In this document: positions 1 through 11,384 of the stretch, one piece after another
How the letters are laid out: each line of letters opens with the position of its first letter
How positions within the stretch are numbered: the stretch's first letter is position 1
Source: Gracilaria gracilis
Lineage: Eukaryota; Rhodophyta; Florideophyceae; Gracilariales; Gracilariaceae
Length of the DNA: 64,000 nucleotides
Assembly: GCA_030374805.1 (NCBI GenBank)
Contig: JARGSG010000011.1
Location: forward strand, 744,001 to 808,000
Reading direction: 5' to 3'
Made by a program: the position numbers and the translations under genes
The notes under the pieces: generated by a model
Databases searched by the model: none
What the model was told of the DNA's origin: nothing
Seen by the model: only the letters and a program-made list of their open reading frames with translations

Positions 1-2
1 TT

Positions 3-893
3 GAACAATTTCAAACAACGCCATTAGCTGCTTTGTTGAAGGCTAAAAACAACAAGCGAACAGTGCATGATACCTGAAAGGTAACACTCGCCAAGAAGTG
101 AAAGCGACTGCATTGATAGACAGTTTCGCACCGTATCTCGCACGAAAACCGATTGCGGTCAATGAAGAAAAGGAATAAATGCTGATGAACGACTATGGGA
201 CTCCACTACAACCCAAAATCTCTGTGAACGAATTTGACAAGCTTTCGCTGGCGCTAGGACGGTTGCATATGGAATCAATGAATCACGTTGAGGAGCTGAA
301 GGCTGCCAAGATTCGGCAAGAGTCATGCTCATCTCTGATTTGTCGAGCGAAGAAGATGCTGAACGACGAGGAAGTTAAGAATAGATTAGGAGGTGAAGAA
401 GTTTTCGAATGTGGAGCGGACGATGGGATAGCTGAGATAGATGAGTATAGTGAAGTGCTATTCAAGGTATTACGGTCCATGTACGGGAGTAAATGGTACC
501 CCGTTTCGTTGGTACATGGTGATAAATATCATGCAAACCTAATAAGCACAAAGAAGCCTCGTTTATTCTGTTTGATTGGGACATGGCGAAATTGGACTTT
601 TCGGTGTACGACATTACGCCGTTAGCCTTTGGGGTCGATGCTAAACTGCGAATTGATTCCGAGGTACTGCATCCGTATTTCAAGTTGTAGGAAGAGTATG
701 CATCGATACCTGAACTACAAAACTTGACGTGGCTGATAACGTTGCCGAAATACCTGGACAATCTCCTGACGCATTTTGCGTATGCTAAGTTGTGCGATTA
801 TTATCCGATACTGGCGAAAGCGAAAGTAGAATGCTTACCTGCTGAGCTTTCGGCCTCTGTTAAAGAAGAAGTACAAGTGGCAGGAATGAAGTA
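3..893 (+). pseudogene. Decayed APH-fold kinase copy A
   Basis: This is a broken copy of an aminoglycoside-phosphotransferase-like (APH fold) small-molecule kinase. The longest open piece (179-625) carries the catalytic-loop remnant SLVHGDKYHANL. The C-terminal lobe continues in another frame, with FILFDWDMAKLDF from about 560, and runs to a TAA near 893. Kinase-like sequence also lies upstream (LAALLKAKNN near 24-55, LIDSFAPYLARKPIAVNEE at 113-170). The visible lesions are a frameshift near 75-90, an in-frame TAA at 176-178, a frameshift near 560 and an in-frame TAG at 688-690. The N-terminus lies left of the window. It is clearly related to the copy on the opposite strand at 1722-2787: both share MLMNDYG and a (V/L)LGxLHxxSxNH motif. 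The natural substrate is unknown; homology to drug-modifying enzymes does not imply resistance. Confidence 0.6.
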
Positions 894-1721
894 AACTAAT
901 ATTCAAGGTACCGGGGAGGAGGAGATTTGTGAGCTTTTCGTGCTTTGCTATCACATGCTTCTTAAAGACTAGCAGCCCCCGGTAAAGATCATTCAAAACT
1001 AATTCTCTTCAGCTCCATACACCTTTAAGAGTATCAGGAACATAATACGCATGATGCTTTTATAAAAGCTTTTATCAAGGTGCAAGCGATCAACTGAGAA
1101 TTAATGTAGATCCCACGAAGCATTCCCGTGCTTGTCTTTCATAAACAGGCCTGTTCATATGACTCTTAAGATCACGTTGTCGTGCATATGAGGCCCCAGA
1201 GTTTGTATATTGCAATTCGGACGTAGAATTGTTCTACAAAAAAGCAACTTGTTAAAATTAGCCACTTCATTCTGCACTGTGTTGAACAACAGCTACTATT
1301 TGAATTACGCGTACCGCTGCCAAATGGCCAGTTAAACCAGACTTCGTACCAAACGAAGAAGGACAAACGTCAGAAACGGGTTGTTACTAACAGCCTGTTA
1401 GATACGTGATGACAGGAAACAACAAAAAATGGAATCCCTTCGAAGGGCTCACATACTCTGCATCCAAGATGTCGGCACAGATGCTTCTCCCTTCTAGACC
1501 CTCTAGATCTGGGCTAATATTTACTTGTAAGCGCTTCGAAAGTTCAGACGAAACTGTAAGCAAGAGATGAAGAAGGTGATGAAGAAGAGATGGGTGAAGG
1601 AGGCTGGCAACTATGCACGGCTGGGCCGAGGCACTCCGCACTAGAACTATCACCGCCCTTTACGCCCAAAGTCGCTGCACGCGTATTTGACGGTGACGAG
1701 CCATGAGGTGTTGATCAAGCG
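894..1721. other. Gap between convergent kinase relics
   Basis: I see no gene here. The stretch lies between the 3' ends of two facing kinase copies. It holds a perfect palindrome AACAGGCCTGTT near 1144-1155 and a related one (TAACAGCCTGTTA) near 1389-1401. Small open frames have no recognisable domain. Confidence 0.5.
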
Positions 1722-2787
1722 TTATGGGTATTGGGGGTTCCTTTCACGAACCCCTCGCGATATGAGATAAATAAGCGTATCCCGCTCACAATTAAGAACC
1801 ATCATGGTTGACGATACAAATTGCAATACATGATGTATTTTAGTCATTATATCTGCCAACACGTAAACTAGCTCAAGAACAGCATCTCTACTCATTGGTG
1901 AAGCAGAAGTGTTTGATTCGATAGATTCGAAAACCTCTAGAAGTGACATACTGAGTCGAACTTTTAGACTCAGCAAAGAAAGCAAAGAATGGAGATCAGA
2001 CGGTGGTTCATAATTTTCCCAGGCCATTAAATACGATTTCATGCCAATTTTCTCCTGTGCTTCAACAGGAGAAACTTGGCCCCTAACACTCATAACATCT
2101 AAAAAAGGAATGTCAATCCTGGCACATCCCCAATCAAAAAGAATGTATGCACCATCGTCAGGCTTGATAATGTTACCTTTGTGAAGGTCACCATGCACCA
2201 ATGAAAACGGGAGCCGATCATTCTTATACAACAATTGCAAAAAGTGGTACCCTTGGTATCCATACAGCGGCTTGTAGCATTCTTGCAGATCCGGCATTTC
2301 GTCCGGTCCAGAGGTCTCAAATCCTTTACATTCTTTCAAAGTTCTTTTGAACTCTTTTTCCTCGATTATCCATTTCGTTCGCCTTAAAAGTGATTCGGCA
2401 GATTCAATTGGTACTCCAACATCCTTCAAATCTTCAATATGGTTCAATGATTTTTTGTGCAAGTTACCCAGTAGTACACTCAACTTTTCGTAGTCGTTCT
2501 GCTCAAAACGTTCCTCCATTTACCACCATAGTCATTCATCAGCATCCAATTCTTATCTTCGTTCAGAAAGATTGGCTCTTGTACCAGCTCTAGCGCTTAG
2601 GCGAAGTGAGCTCCGGGAAACGAAACCGTTTTTCCTCGTGGTGCACGATGACCATATTACTCCGCTCGTTTACCAAGAGAGTTGTGTATGTTTCTGATCT
2701 TCTGCATGCCGGGCATTTATGGTGCAGCTCCAGAGCAGACGTCATGAGTGCCATTACATCAACAGACAAACGAAAACGAAAACACAA
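1722..2787 (-). pseudogene. APH-fold kinase copy B, C-terminal part open
   Basis: The C-terminal 265 codons (2519 down to 1722) are open and well preserved. They contain the APH catalytic loop HGDLHKGNI and the metal-binding DWG in LFDWGCARIDIPF, with a helical C-lobe. The N-terminal side is damaged. The segment reading MLMNDYGG (about 2530-2555) is in a different frame from the 2519 ATG. A plausible N-lobe piece at 2787-2590 (ends RFRFPELTSPKR) closes at a stop just before it. Relative to copy A, about 40 residues between these pieces appear deleted. Either this is a pseudogene whose C-lobe is still open, or a short C-lobe protein is made from 2519. The pairing with copy A suggests an inverted duplication. 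The substrate is unknown. Confidence 0.55.
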
Positions 2788-4309
2788 CAGAGCAAGGGTT
2801 CAAGATGATACTGCTGTCGAAAGCTTCTAAAGGCTAAGACCAGAACGATTCCCGCGTGTGGAACAGACAGTTTACCTCGGCACAGAAATTGGAAGTGGCC
2901 CGCCACACACCACTTCAATTTAATTCCATGAATTACGAAGGTAGAGTACGCGTACACGGAAATCGCACGTGGGCACAAAAAATAGGCACCGCCAGGATTC
3001 CCACACCCCAGTACTATGATATCTTCTTCTTCTTCTTAGGCGTGGTCTACTTCGAAGCAACAAGAAAGCTACATTCCTACAATGATATCATCTGCCTTCT
3101 GGTATGTACAAGGCCTACGTAATCTTCTGTTTTCTTAGCGGCTCTCGCCGTTCCATTTCGAAGCCGACGCCAGGTATGCTTTCTTCTGCTTTAGTGTGGT
3201 CTACGACTCCCTATTTTGAAGCAATACATAAGTACGGTTATTCCGTCGACATCAACTGAATTTGGATAAAAATGATGATCGTCCACCATCAGAGGCTTTG
3301 ACATGCAAAGCTCCACTCTCGATCACGGATGGACAGCTGCAATGCAGCATTGAAACAAGTGTACCAGGGTAAGCGACGGTATGGAATGAGGCAAATATCC
3401 ATACCGTGCTTGCTCGTTTTGTTCGAAGTGCTCCTGTAACAAGCTAGCGAGCGTCTTCGTTGCAAGTACGTTGCAGAGTCTGCACTTGAGACCGACCGGT
3501 CGTCGTTTCCATTTCTCTTTTTCATGGTGCGGACTCCGTCATGGGTTCGCTATCACTGGCAATACGCCCTGTTCTTAGCTATTGGAGACGCAGAACTCGT
3601 TGTTGAGTGTCATGCATCGGAAAACAAAAGTTGAATGCTCGGCGAAGCCCATTGCGGCTGTAATGGAGACTGTTAATTATATGCATCATAGGCGTCGACT
3701 TCATTGAAATCCTGGGTCAGAGTGGGTTCGAAAGAGTAATTGGTTCACCTCCACTAGTCTCACAAAAAAGGGGACGTTCCGGGGCTGCTGTTTGATGACA
3801 ACTTTGATGTACTACCTATAACTATTGGTTAAAGTTTTACATGATGAGCAAGACAGGGAGCGTTTGTTCAATTTTGAGTTGCTGAAAACGGTTCGCCATT
3901 ATCTACCCGAGCACCGCCGTCTTGTTTCGAGAATCAGCCGATCGGCGAGGGGGGCAACCCTTATTGAAGCAGGTGGGAAAGGAAACCGGATCACAATATT
4001 AAAACGATATAATCGGCTGTTTCCGATAATTATCCAACAAGGGCAGAGACTATGCCACCGGTGCACGGTTATCCTGTTGTACGCACAGATCACTCATGAT
4101 CTATGAACGTAGAAGCGTCCCGATAGCCGTCGACAAAGGTGGTAAACAAGACGCTATTCTGTTCAACCCCTAAAGAAAAAATGTTGACCCACAAGCGACA
4201 TACTTATCAGTATACTTGTGAAAAAAAACCAAGACCTGAGCACAATAGAGAGTAAAGAGTGTGAAGCGAGATTGATGAATGAGAACAAGTTGGAGAGTGC
4301 GAAAACAAT
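2788..4309. other. Gene-poor stretch
   Basis: No gene is supported in these 1.5 kb. Open frames at 3289-3525 (minus) and 3825-4106 (plus) show no domain I recognise. Two degenerate copies of a TCTTCT...GTGGTCTAC...GAAGCAA unit lie near 3025-3065 and 3180-3225, which hints at decayed repeats. A TACGAAGGTA site is at 2934-2943. Confidence 0.4.
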
Positions 4310-5263
4310 TCAGGCGGTGTCACAACGACAGTATGCGGGAATATCCTTAACGCACTGATCAAGCTTGTCGCGCACCCATTCTAAAACTTGCAGATCTTGT
4401 TCATAACCCTTTGTGAGTACATTCGGACGGTGTTGCATAAGAACATGTTCGACGCAACTGCGCTTCCTTTTCGCGTTTTCCCTCCTGACCGGGTGTTGGT
4501 CATCACAAAGATGTACGTTGTGCGTCTTGCAGAAGCATTCAAAACTGTCCTTGAGGCGCTCTTGCAAGAAGATGAAATCGAACTGCGACACGATCTGTGT
4601 GAGGTTCATCGTCTTTGGGTGAAGCGCAAGTCTGGCCGTGCGTTCCTGCAGCTGGAAAAATTGCGACGCCTGCAGCCTGCCCTTATCGACAAACTTGTCA
4701 AACTGGGCGAGAATATTGCTCTCCTTCTTCGGGCAGTCGCGCTGCGAGACGCGCTCAAACTGGGTGATTTGCTGGCGGAACCACGAAACGGCGCGATCGG
4801 TCGGGTGACGAATGCTGGAGAGCACGAGGTTGGGGCGGTCGTTGAGAAAGGTGTCCAGAACCTCGAGGTTGTACGGCATGTGCTGCAGCGCAATGACGTC
4901 ATAGCGGGAGCGTGAGGGGTTGGGTTTGGTGATATACTTGCGGCCAGACGCGCGTGAGATGGAGAGTCCGTGGCGTCGGGCATAGCGTTCCAGCGCCTTT
5001 GAGATGGTGGTGGAGGCAGTCTTGTGCATCTTGAGGTAGAAGATTGGGCGATGCACGCGCTCGTGCGGCGGCGGTTCGACGGCGGTGAGCGCGCGGAAGT
5101 AGTGGCCGTCGTTGACGTGCAGCGCGAAGCCAAACAGCAGCAGCACGGGCAGCGCCAGCAGCACGTTGGAGATGGAGACGCGCGGCACTCGACGCATGGC
5201 GCAAAGCATCGCAGCGCTAACGGACGCGCGCGGAGCGGCGGGCGGAGCGGCGACGTATCGCAT
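4310..5263 (-). CDS. Golgi-type carbohydrate sulfotransferase
   Basis: A 317-residue predicted type II membrane sulfotransferase that would transfer sulfate from PAPS to a glycan or glycolipid in the Golgi. A hydrophobic signal-anchor (NVLLALPVLLLFGFAL) lies near residues 34-50. It is followed by the 5'-phosphosulfate loop KMHKTASTTI and the 3'-phosphate motif SSIRHPTDRAVSWF, both hallmarks of the Gal-3-O / heparan 2-O sulfotransferase group. Cysteines cluster at the C-terminus (HLCDDQ, KRSCVEH, YCRCDTA), as expected for a lumenal domain. The first Met is uncertain: MLCAMRR at residue 20 is an alternative that keeps the anchor. Sulfated cell-wall galactans of red algae are a plausible product (inference). 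The LTR element begins about 180 bp upstream and so has probably displaced its original promoter. Confidence 0.8.
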   Translation of the reverse strand: MRYVAAPPAAPRASVSAAMLCAMRRVPRVSISNVLLALPVLLLFGFALHVNDGHYFRALTAVEPPPHERVHRPIFYLKMHKTASTTISKALERYARRHGLSISRASGRKYITKPNPSRSRYDVIALQHMPYNLEVLDTFLNDRPNLVLSSIRHPTDRAVSWFRQQITQFERVSQRDCPKKESNILAQFDKFVDKGRLQASQFFQLQERTARLALHPKTMNLTQIVSQFDFIFLQERLKDSFECFCKTHNVHLCDDQHPVRRENAKRKRSCVEHVLMQHRPNVLTKGYEQDLQVLEWVRDKLDQCVKDIPAYCRCDTA

Positions 5264-5441
5264 GGCACTTTGTAAACTTGAGCAGATATCTGTCTAGAGC
5301 GAGAGCGGCGCGGCGCCTGCACACGCACACACAGTGCCGCCGCCGTCGCACAGGCTGCCTGTGGCAGGAGCATATCGTTTCAGGCCCTGTCCCGCCGCGC
5401 TGTCAGCCGCCAACCGACACACTGTGAGAGCGCTGCTGTGC

Positions 5442-5836
5442 TGTAGCATATGGCAGTTTTGGAAGGGGCTTAAAAGCATTGGTTTTGTTTCTTCCACGCG
5501 CATATGCTCAGCTGGTACGGTCACTGAGTTATCAGTGCTGTATAGGAATATAAAGTAGGAATAGAGCCTTTATTGGTAGTGTTGTTTTTAGTACTACAAT
5601 CATCTATTTGCTAGACTATATAAACCGTCTCGGACTCCTGTTCCCAGAAGTCCGGGCAACTCTCCTCGCACCAACTCCGTCCACAACAGTTCTAGGCCTT
5701 CAGCAAGTCCGTCCAGCGCGAGCGCGGTCAGACCAGTGTGTAGGATAAAGTACTTTATTCAATATATATTTAAGAAAAAGCTATACACAATACAAAAGTA
5801 AGTTATGTACACACCTACTGCGCACCGATAATTACA
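5442..5836 (+). repeat. 5' LTR
   Basis: A 395-bp terminal repeat, TG...CA bounded, with the same length as the 3' copy and about 99 % identical to it. It is preceded by the target duplication TGTGC at 5437-5441. Confidence 0.95.
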
Positions 5837-5907
5837 ATTGGTAGCATCGCTCCAAGATTCTGACAATACACTTTCTTCTCTATCGTACTACACTACTGAA
5901 ATATATA

Positions 5908-6588
5908 GTGAATAAAACTTCAAAGAAACGAAACTACAACGAAACTAAAGACAAAAATTCTAAGATACAAAATACAGAAGACACTACGAAAATTATAATT
6001 AAAAATGAAAACTGCATAAGAACTATACCTCGTCTTGAACTACCCCCTTCTCGAGTCAACTCTATATTAGATGTCGAAGCAGTCGAGAACAATAACACTG
6101 AAGAAAATATTATACAAAAAATTACAGAAATTGATAACGAAATACAGCTCGCCGACTTGGAAAACGATAAATTTAATCCCTTCTTAGAAACCGAAGAAAT
6201 TGAAGAAGTCAATAATCTACACAATAATTCAAAGTACAAAAGGCATAAAGTTGATAATGAAAATCTAAAGTGTTCATATTGCAAACAAAGAAAAGGATTA
6301 CATACGTGGGAAGAACACAACAAAAGTCACACCCATTATAAGGCCTTATCAAAGGCATATAATTTCGAAATATACTGCGAGTTCTGCCGCATTAAGTACG
6401 AAAATACCTTTGAATATATGATACACCTCCAAACGCAGGTTCATAAAGAGAAATTATATCAAGTGGGAAATGCGTACAAGTTTGCAGCTAAACACAAATT
6501 TGTACCGAAACTTACAAAAGCTGAGTATTCAGTACCGGACAATAACAAAGTCCGAGAATTTATCAAAGATTTGAAAAAATCTTCCTAA
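5908..6588 (+). CDS. LTR element accessory ORF: two C2H2 fingers
   Basis: An open frame of 226 codons between the 5' LTR and gag, where most Ty3/gypsy elements carry only a leader. The N-terminal half is acidic and low in complexity. The C-terminal half has two zinc-finger patterns: C-x2-C-x11-H-x3-H (starting CSYCKQRK) and C-x2-C-x12-H-x5-H (starting CEFCRIKY), the latter like U1-type fingers. It ends in a basic tail. I do not recognise the family. A nucleic-acid-binding role is inferred from the fingers alone. Part of a fossil element. Confidence 0.7.
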   Translation: MNKTSKKRNYNETKDKNSKIQNTEDTTKIIIKNENCIRTIPRLELPPSRVNSILDVEAVENNNTEENIIQKITEIDNEIQLADLENDKFNPFLETEEIEEVNNLHNNSKYKRHKVDNENLKCSYCKQRKGLHTWEEHNKSHTHYKALSKAYNFEIYCEFCRIKYENTFEYMIHLQTQVHKEKLYQVGNAYKFAAKHKFVPKLTKAEYSVPDNNKVREFIKDLKKSS

Positions 6589-6936
6589 AAAATTAATTGC
6601 ACTGTAAGATAGTAGTGCACTTTATCAAATAAATTGAAATTGTTGTTGCTCTAACCACCCTTGCAAAAACCATACACGTGTGTTACATCACACAATACTG
6701 CATATATTGTTGTGCCCATCATAAGTAGACTTGAATTAAAAAATCACGCAACCATAGTACACTAAGTACTATACAAAAGCGCATCAAAATATTAAAAAAA
6801 AAAAAAAAACAATACAAAAGTCTTCAGCAGCCTACAAGGACACTTAAACCATATCAAAAAAGGAAAAAATTGTAAAACCACTACCATCCGTAGAAGAAAA
6901 TATACTTAAGTACAATTATACATCGCTATCATCAAG

Positions 6937-7803
6937 ATGGATACAGATATTAGTGATTTACAAAATAGAGTCAATGTCTTAGGACAACAGCTCGCCCAAG
7001 TAATTCAACTCAATAACCACTTAACAAATATGGTAAGTAATCATGAACACCATAGTAATTTGCTAAAATCGGGGAAACCGGAAAAATTTTCAGGTAAATA
7101 TGCCAGATCATTTCTACAATCTATAGAAAACATATTTGCAAGTATTCATGCAACGCTTCCTGACGACAAAAAGATAATGTATGCGGTAAGCTTTATGACT
7201 GGTCCTGCACTAGAATGGTGGGAACTAGTAAATATGAATAACACTGCAGAAGTAAGTACGTATGAAGGATTCAAGAAAAAGTTGCTAGAATATTTTGAAC
7301 CAGCAAACAGAGAACTGAATGCACGTAAAATGCTTTTAAATATAAAACAAGTTGGAAGACTTGGGGCTGTTTCCTATTACAATAAAGAGTTCACCAAATG
7401 GCTACTACAAGTCCCGAACATGAGTATGGCTGAGCAGCTATTTAATTATTCCCAAAGTCTGCGTCATAATATTCGCATTGAACTGGAAAGAACCGGAGTA
7501 CCAAATTTGCATGAAGCAATGAACTTGGCAGATCGTATGGATCATATCTATAGAACGAATATGGGATTCCGAAAACAATGGAATTCTAATAGAAATAACA
7601 ATAATGGGAACAGAAGAAATGACCCCGTACCTATGGAAATTGGTAACATAAATCGCTATCAAGGCAGGAATAGGATGAATAACGAAGAAAGATCCAGGCA
7701 CCTCAAGGGTGACTTATGTTTTAAATGCCATCGTAAAGGATGTCGTCCTTGGATGCATAAACGTCTCTGGGTGCATCCCAACGTACGTGCCCAAAAAAAC
7801 TGA
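6937..7803 (+). CDS. LTR element gag
   Basis: Gag-type structural frame of the Ty3/gypsy element. It has the retrotransposon-gag core with PEKFSGKYARSF, GPALEWWELV and a YFEPANRELNAR region, followed by an N/R-rich segment and a cysteine-containing end. The family role is forming the particle that packages element RNA. Described only as a fossil part. Confidence 0.85.
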   Translation: MDTDISDLQNRVNVLGQQLAQVIQLNNHLTNMVSNHEHHSNLLKSGKPEKFSGKYARSFLQSIENIFASIHATLPDDKKIMYAVSFMTGPALEWWELVNMNNTAEVSTYEGFKKKLLEYFEPANRELNARKMLLNIKQVGRLGAVSYYNKEFTKWLLQVPNMSMAEQLFNYSQSLRHNIRIELERTGVPNLHEAMNLADRMDHIYRTNMGFRKQWNSNRNNNNGNRRNDPVPMEIGNINRYQGRNRMNNEERSRHLKGDLCFKCHRKGCRPWMHKRLWVHPNVRAQKN

Positions 7804-8048
7804 AGAGTAGGGTATCAGAAGCAGGCCATGAGCCCACTTACTCTAATGAGGCCGATGTACATTACAAGAGGAAAGAAACCGAAAAGGACAAAAAAATTAT
7901 AAAATTATGCAATATAAAAAGAAACCACGCATCAAAGTTACTAATATACAACGGAGACGCTACTACACGTCATCGCAAGGAACCATGTAATATTCTCATT
8001 GATTGCGGTTGTGAAGATATATGCTTATCTAAAGAATATGCAGATACA

Positions 8049-11000
8049 TTGAATCTCCAAAGAAGAAGTACCGATGTCAAAGCTGAGCTTTGGGATGGAA
8101 CATTAGTTCCAATGCAACAATGTTTAGACACTTTATCCATTAAGATCGGGGACGCCAAGTTTGATATCCACCCTTATATAGTGGATTTAATAGGTTATGA
8201 TATCATTCTTGGTCAGACCTGGTTAGAGTTCTATAATCCACACATAGATTGGAGAAAGCACTCCATGACTTTACTCCTTAATGGAAAAACGTTTATTCTG
8301 GACGCAGAAACTGTCAAACGACAGTGCTCCCAAGAGAAACTTATTCTAATTAAACACAAGTTTATGAAGCTCGTGAAAAAACAACAAAGTGAAATATACT
8401 ACGTAGTAATTAAACCAAAGAAAATCATTCAAGTAAATAACATAAGTATCAAAGAAGGAATTCCTGAAGATGAACAAATAAAGAAGATACTTGACGAATA
8501 CCAAGATGTATTCCCGGAGGACCTCCCAAAAGGATTACCACCCAAGAGATTGGTGGAAATGGAGATTAAATTACAAGATGACTCACAACCCAAAATGGGA
8601 CCTATGTATAAGCTTTCCCCAAAGGAACTGCAAGAAATGAAGAAACAAATAGAACATTTGCTAAGCCTAGGATTCATAAGACCCAGTATTAGCCCATGGG
8701 GAAGCCCAGTATTGTTCACACCCAAGAAAGATGGAAGACTTAGGATGTGCATTGACTACAGAGCCTTGAATAAAAGAACAATAAAAAACAAAGTACCATT
8801 ACCGCGTATAGACGAAATCTGGGACCAGCTCCAAGGAGCAAAATACTTCACCTCTCTTGATCTGAGAGCAGGATATAATCAGATACGTATTAAACCCGAG
8901 GATGTAGAGAAAACTGCATTCAGAACACGATATGGATTGTTCGAATACCTAGTAACACCATTTGGATTAACTGGTGCTCCAGGATGTTTTCAAACTCTAA
9001 TGAATACAATACTACGTCCATACTTAGATGAGTTTGTGATGGTGTATCTAGACGACATTCTCATCTACAGTAAAACCAAGAATGAACACCTCAAACATAT
9101 ACGAAGAGTACTAAGTGTACTACGAAAACGAAAACTATATGGAAAACTTTCCAAGTGCACATTCATGAAACAAGAACTAGAATACTTAGGACATATCATA
9201 TCAAATGAGGGAATAAAACCAGACCCAAAAAAGGTCAATGCCATAATGCAATGGGAAATCCCAACAAACGTAAAAGAAGTACAAAGCTTCTTAGGCATAT
9301 GCAATTATTACCGCAAGTTTGTAAAGGACTTCTCAAAAATAGCAAGTCCAATAAGTGATCTTGTGAGAGACAAAGTACCCTTCGAATGGGGAAAAGAACA
9401 AGATGATGCTTTCAATACCCTTAAAAATGCCTTATCCACTTCTCCAATACTAAGATGTGCTAATTCACGTCTAACATACGAAGTAACCACTGACGCTTCA
9501 GCTACTGGATTAGGTGCTGTTTTATCACAGACAGATAAGTCTGGGAGACGACCTATAGCTTATGCTTCAAGAAAACTCAATGAAGCAGAACAAAACTACG
9601 CTACAGGTGAAAGAGAATTATTAGCCATCATATTCGCTTTACGAACGTGGCGTTCATATCTACATGGATCGAAATTTGTCATATACACTGATCATCATCC
9701 GTTAAAGTACCTAGAGACACAAAAGACTCTGTCTAGAAAACAAGCCCGATGGGTTGAATATATGCAAGAATTTGACTATACCATATGTTATATAAAGGGA
9801 AAGGAGAACAAAGTAGCAGATTCCTTATCACGAAAGGATAAAGAGGAACGAAAAACACCTATTGAGGTCATTAAACGACTTCTTAATATCACTATAGTCA
9901 AAATTTCTGAAGAAACATTGAACAATCTTTCAAAAGGGTACTATAACGATCCTTACTTCTCTAGCCAATTCCAGAAACCGACAGAACCATATAAACGGGT
10001 TGGAAAAATACTATACTTCGAGAACAGGTTGTGTATACCAGAAGGAAATATTAGAAAGACATTACTACATGATAACCATGTTTCATTACAAGGAGGACAC
10101 AGGTCCTATCAAAAGACATTGCTTCTATTAAGAAGACATTACTTCTGGAATACAATTAAACAAGACCTTAAGAAATACGTTACCGAATGTGAAAGATGCC
10201 AAAAGGCGAAATCGAGTAATCAAAACTCACAAGGCCCACTGTTACCTTTTCCCCCACCAACAAAGAAATGGGAAGTAATATCAATGGACTTCATATTCGA
10301 ATTACCAAAAAGTAATGAATATACCGGCGTTATGGCAGTCGTAGATAAGTTAACCAAAAGGGTACACTTTATACCACTTCAATCAGATACCAAAGCTCCA
10401 ATTATTGCTGAGGTATTCTACAGAGAAATATTCAAACACCACGGATTACCACGTGTTATCATATCAGATAGAGACTCAAGATTCACAAGTAATTTCTGGA
10501 GTTCTCTTACGAAACTACTGAATATACGATTGAACTTATCAACATCTTTCCACCCACAAACAGATGGTCAAACGGAACGCATGATTAGAACCATGCAAGA
10601 AATGATCCGTTGTTATGTATCCTACACACAACGCGATTGGGTTAAGTATTTACCTGGATTAGAATATGCATACAATAACACCATTAATGATGCTACTAAG
10701 TTTAGCCCATTTTACATGGAATATGGACATCATCCACTCTCAATATCAGATATATTGTATCACGAGCATACTCCCATAAACGATGCATCTAATTCGTTCC
10801 TCAAACAGATACATCACGCCAATAAACTGGCTCAAATTGCAATTGAACAGGCAAACACAAGAAATGCCGATTACGTCAATACCTCCCGGAAGAATACATA
10901 CTTCAATCTAGGAGACTATGTATTACTATCGACTAAAAATCTTGCAATCCCGAAAGGACGTTCACGTAAGTTCACTTACAAATACATTGGCCCTTTCAAA

Positions 11001-11360
11001 GTAATTGGAACCACCAAATCTGGTTCATCGTATAGGTTACTCTTACCAAAAGAATACAAAGAGTTACATCACACATTTCATGTGTCCTTACTTAAACCTT
11101 ATTATGGTGATTCATCTCATAAAAAGCAAATGGATATCCAACGACTAATCCATCACACGAAGCCAAAGATATCCATTATAGGCCATCGTATACTAAACTC
11201 GAGGATCGAGTATTTAATTCGAAAAGAAGGGGAAGAGGTTGAAGATCTCTGGATCAGCGAAACAGATCCACAAATATCTTCAGAGCTTCTCGAGGAGTAC
11301 AAAAGAAACATAAGAAGTAATATAAAAGGTAAGAACTCACTTTCATTCCTGCTAAACTAA
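8049..11360 (+). CDS. LTR element pol (PR-RT-RH-IN-chromodomain)
   Basis: Pol frame of the element. A retropepsin-like aspartic protease region (NILIDCGCED, about 7989-8018, with the rest to about 8220) comes first. It is followed by reverse transcriptase with VMVYLDDILIYSK, RNase H (TTDASATGLGAVLSQ), a zinc-binding HHCC region and integrase core blocks (SMDFIFELP, ISDRDSRFTS, QTDGQTERMI). After the FHVSLLKPY block, the tail has a chromodomain-like segment (IEYLIRKEGEE ... ELLEEYKRN). Order PR-RT-RH-IN-CHR places it in the chromoviruses of Ty3/gypsy. Described only as a fossil part. Confidence 0.92.
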   Translation: MNLQRRSTDVKAELWDGTLVPMQQCLDTLSIKIGDAKFDIHPYIVDLIGYDIILGQTWLEFYNPHIDWRKHSMTLLLNGKTFILDAETVKRQCSQEKLILIKHKFMKLVKKQQSEIYYVVIKPKKIIQVNNISIKEGIPEDEQIKKILDEYQDVFPEDLPKGLPPKRLVEMEIKLQDDSQPKMGPMYKLSPKELQEMKKQIEHLLSLGFIRPSISPWGSPVLFTPKKDGRLRMCIDYRALNKRTIKNKVPLPRIDEIWDQLQGAKYFTSLDLRAGYNQIRIKPEDVEKTAFRTRYGLFEYLVTPFGLTGAPGCFQTLMNTILRPYLDEFVMVYLDDILIYSKTKNEHLKHIRRVLSVLRKRKLYGKLSKCTFMKQELEYLGHIISNEGIKPDPKKVNAIMQWEIPTNVKEVQSFLGICNYYRKFVKDFSKIASPISDLVRDKVPFEWGKEQDDAFNTLKNALSTSPILRCANSRLTYEVTTDASATGLGAVLSQTDKSGRRPIAYASRKLNEAEQNYATGERELLAIIFALRTWRSYLHGSKFVIYTDHHPLKYLETQKTLSRKQARWVEYMQEFDYTICYIKGKENKVADSLSRKDKEERKTPIEVIKRLLNITIVKISEETLNNLSKGYYNDPYFSSQFQKPTEPYKRVGKILYFENRLCIPEGNIRKTLLHDNHVSLQGGHRSYQKTLLLLRRHYFWNTIKQDLKKYVTECERCQKAKSSNQNSQGPLLPFPPPTKKWEVISMDFIFELPKSNEYTGVMAVVDKLTKRVHFIPLQSDTKAPIIAEVFYREIFKHHGLPRVIISDRDSRFTSNFWSSLTKLLNIRLNLSTSFHPQTDGQTERMIRTMQEMIRCYVSYTQRDWVKYLPGLEYAYNNTINDATKFSPFYMEYGHHPLSISDILYHEHTPINDASNSFLKQIHHANKLAQIAIEQANTRNADYVNTSRKNTYFNLGDYVLLSTKNLAIPKGRSRKFTYKYIGPFKVIGTTKSGSSYRLLLPKEYKELHHTFHVSLLKPYYGDSSHKKQMDIQRLIHHTKPKISIIGHRILNSRIEYLIRKEGEEVEDLWISETDPQISSELLEEYKRNIRSNIKGKNSLSFLLN

Positions 11361-11384
11361 AACTGTTGTGATAAGAACGACAAG

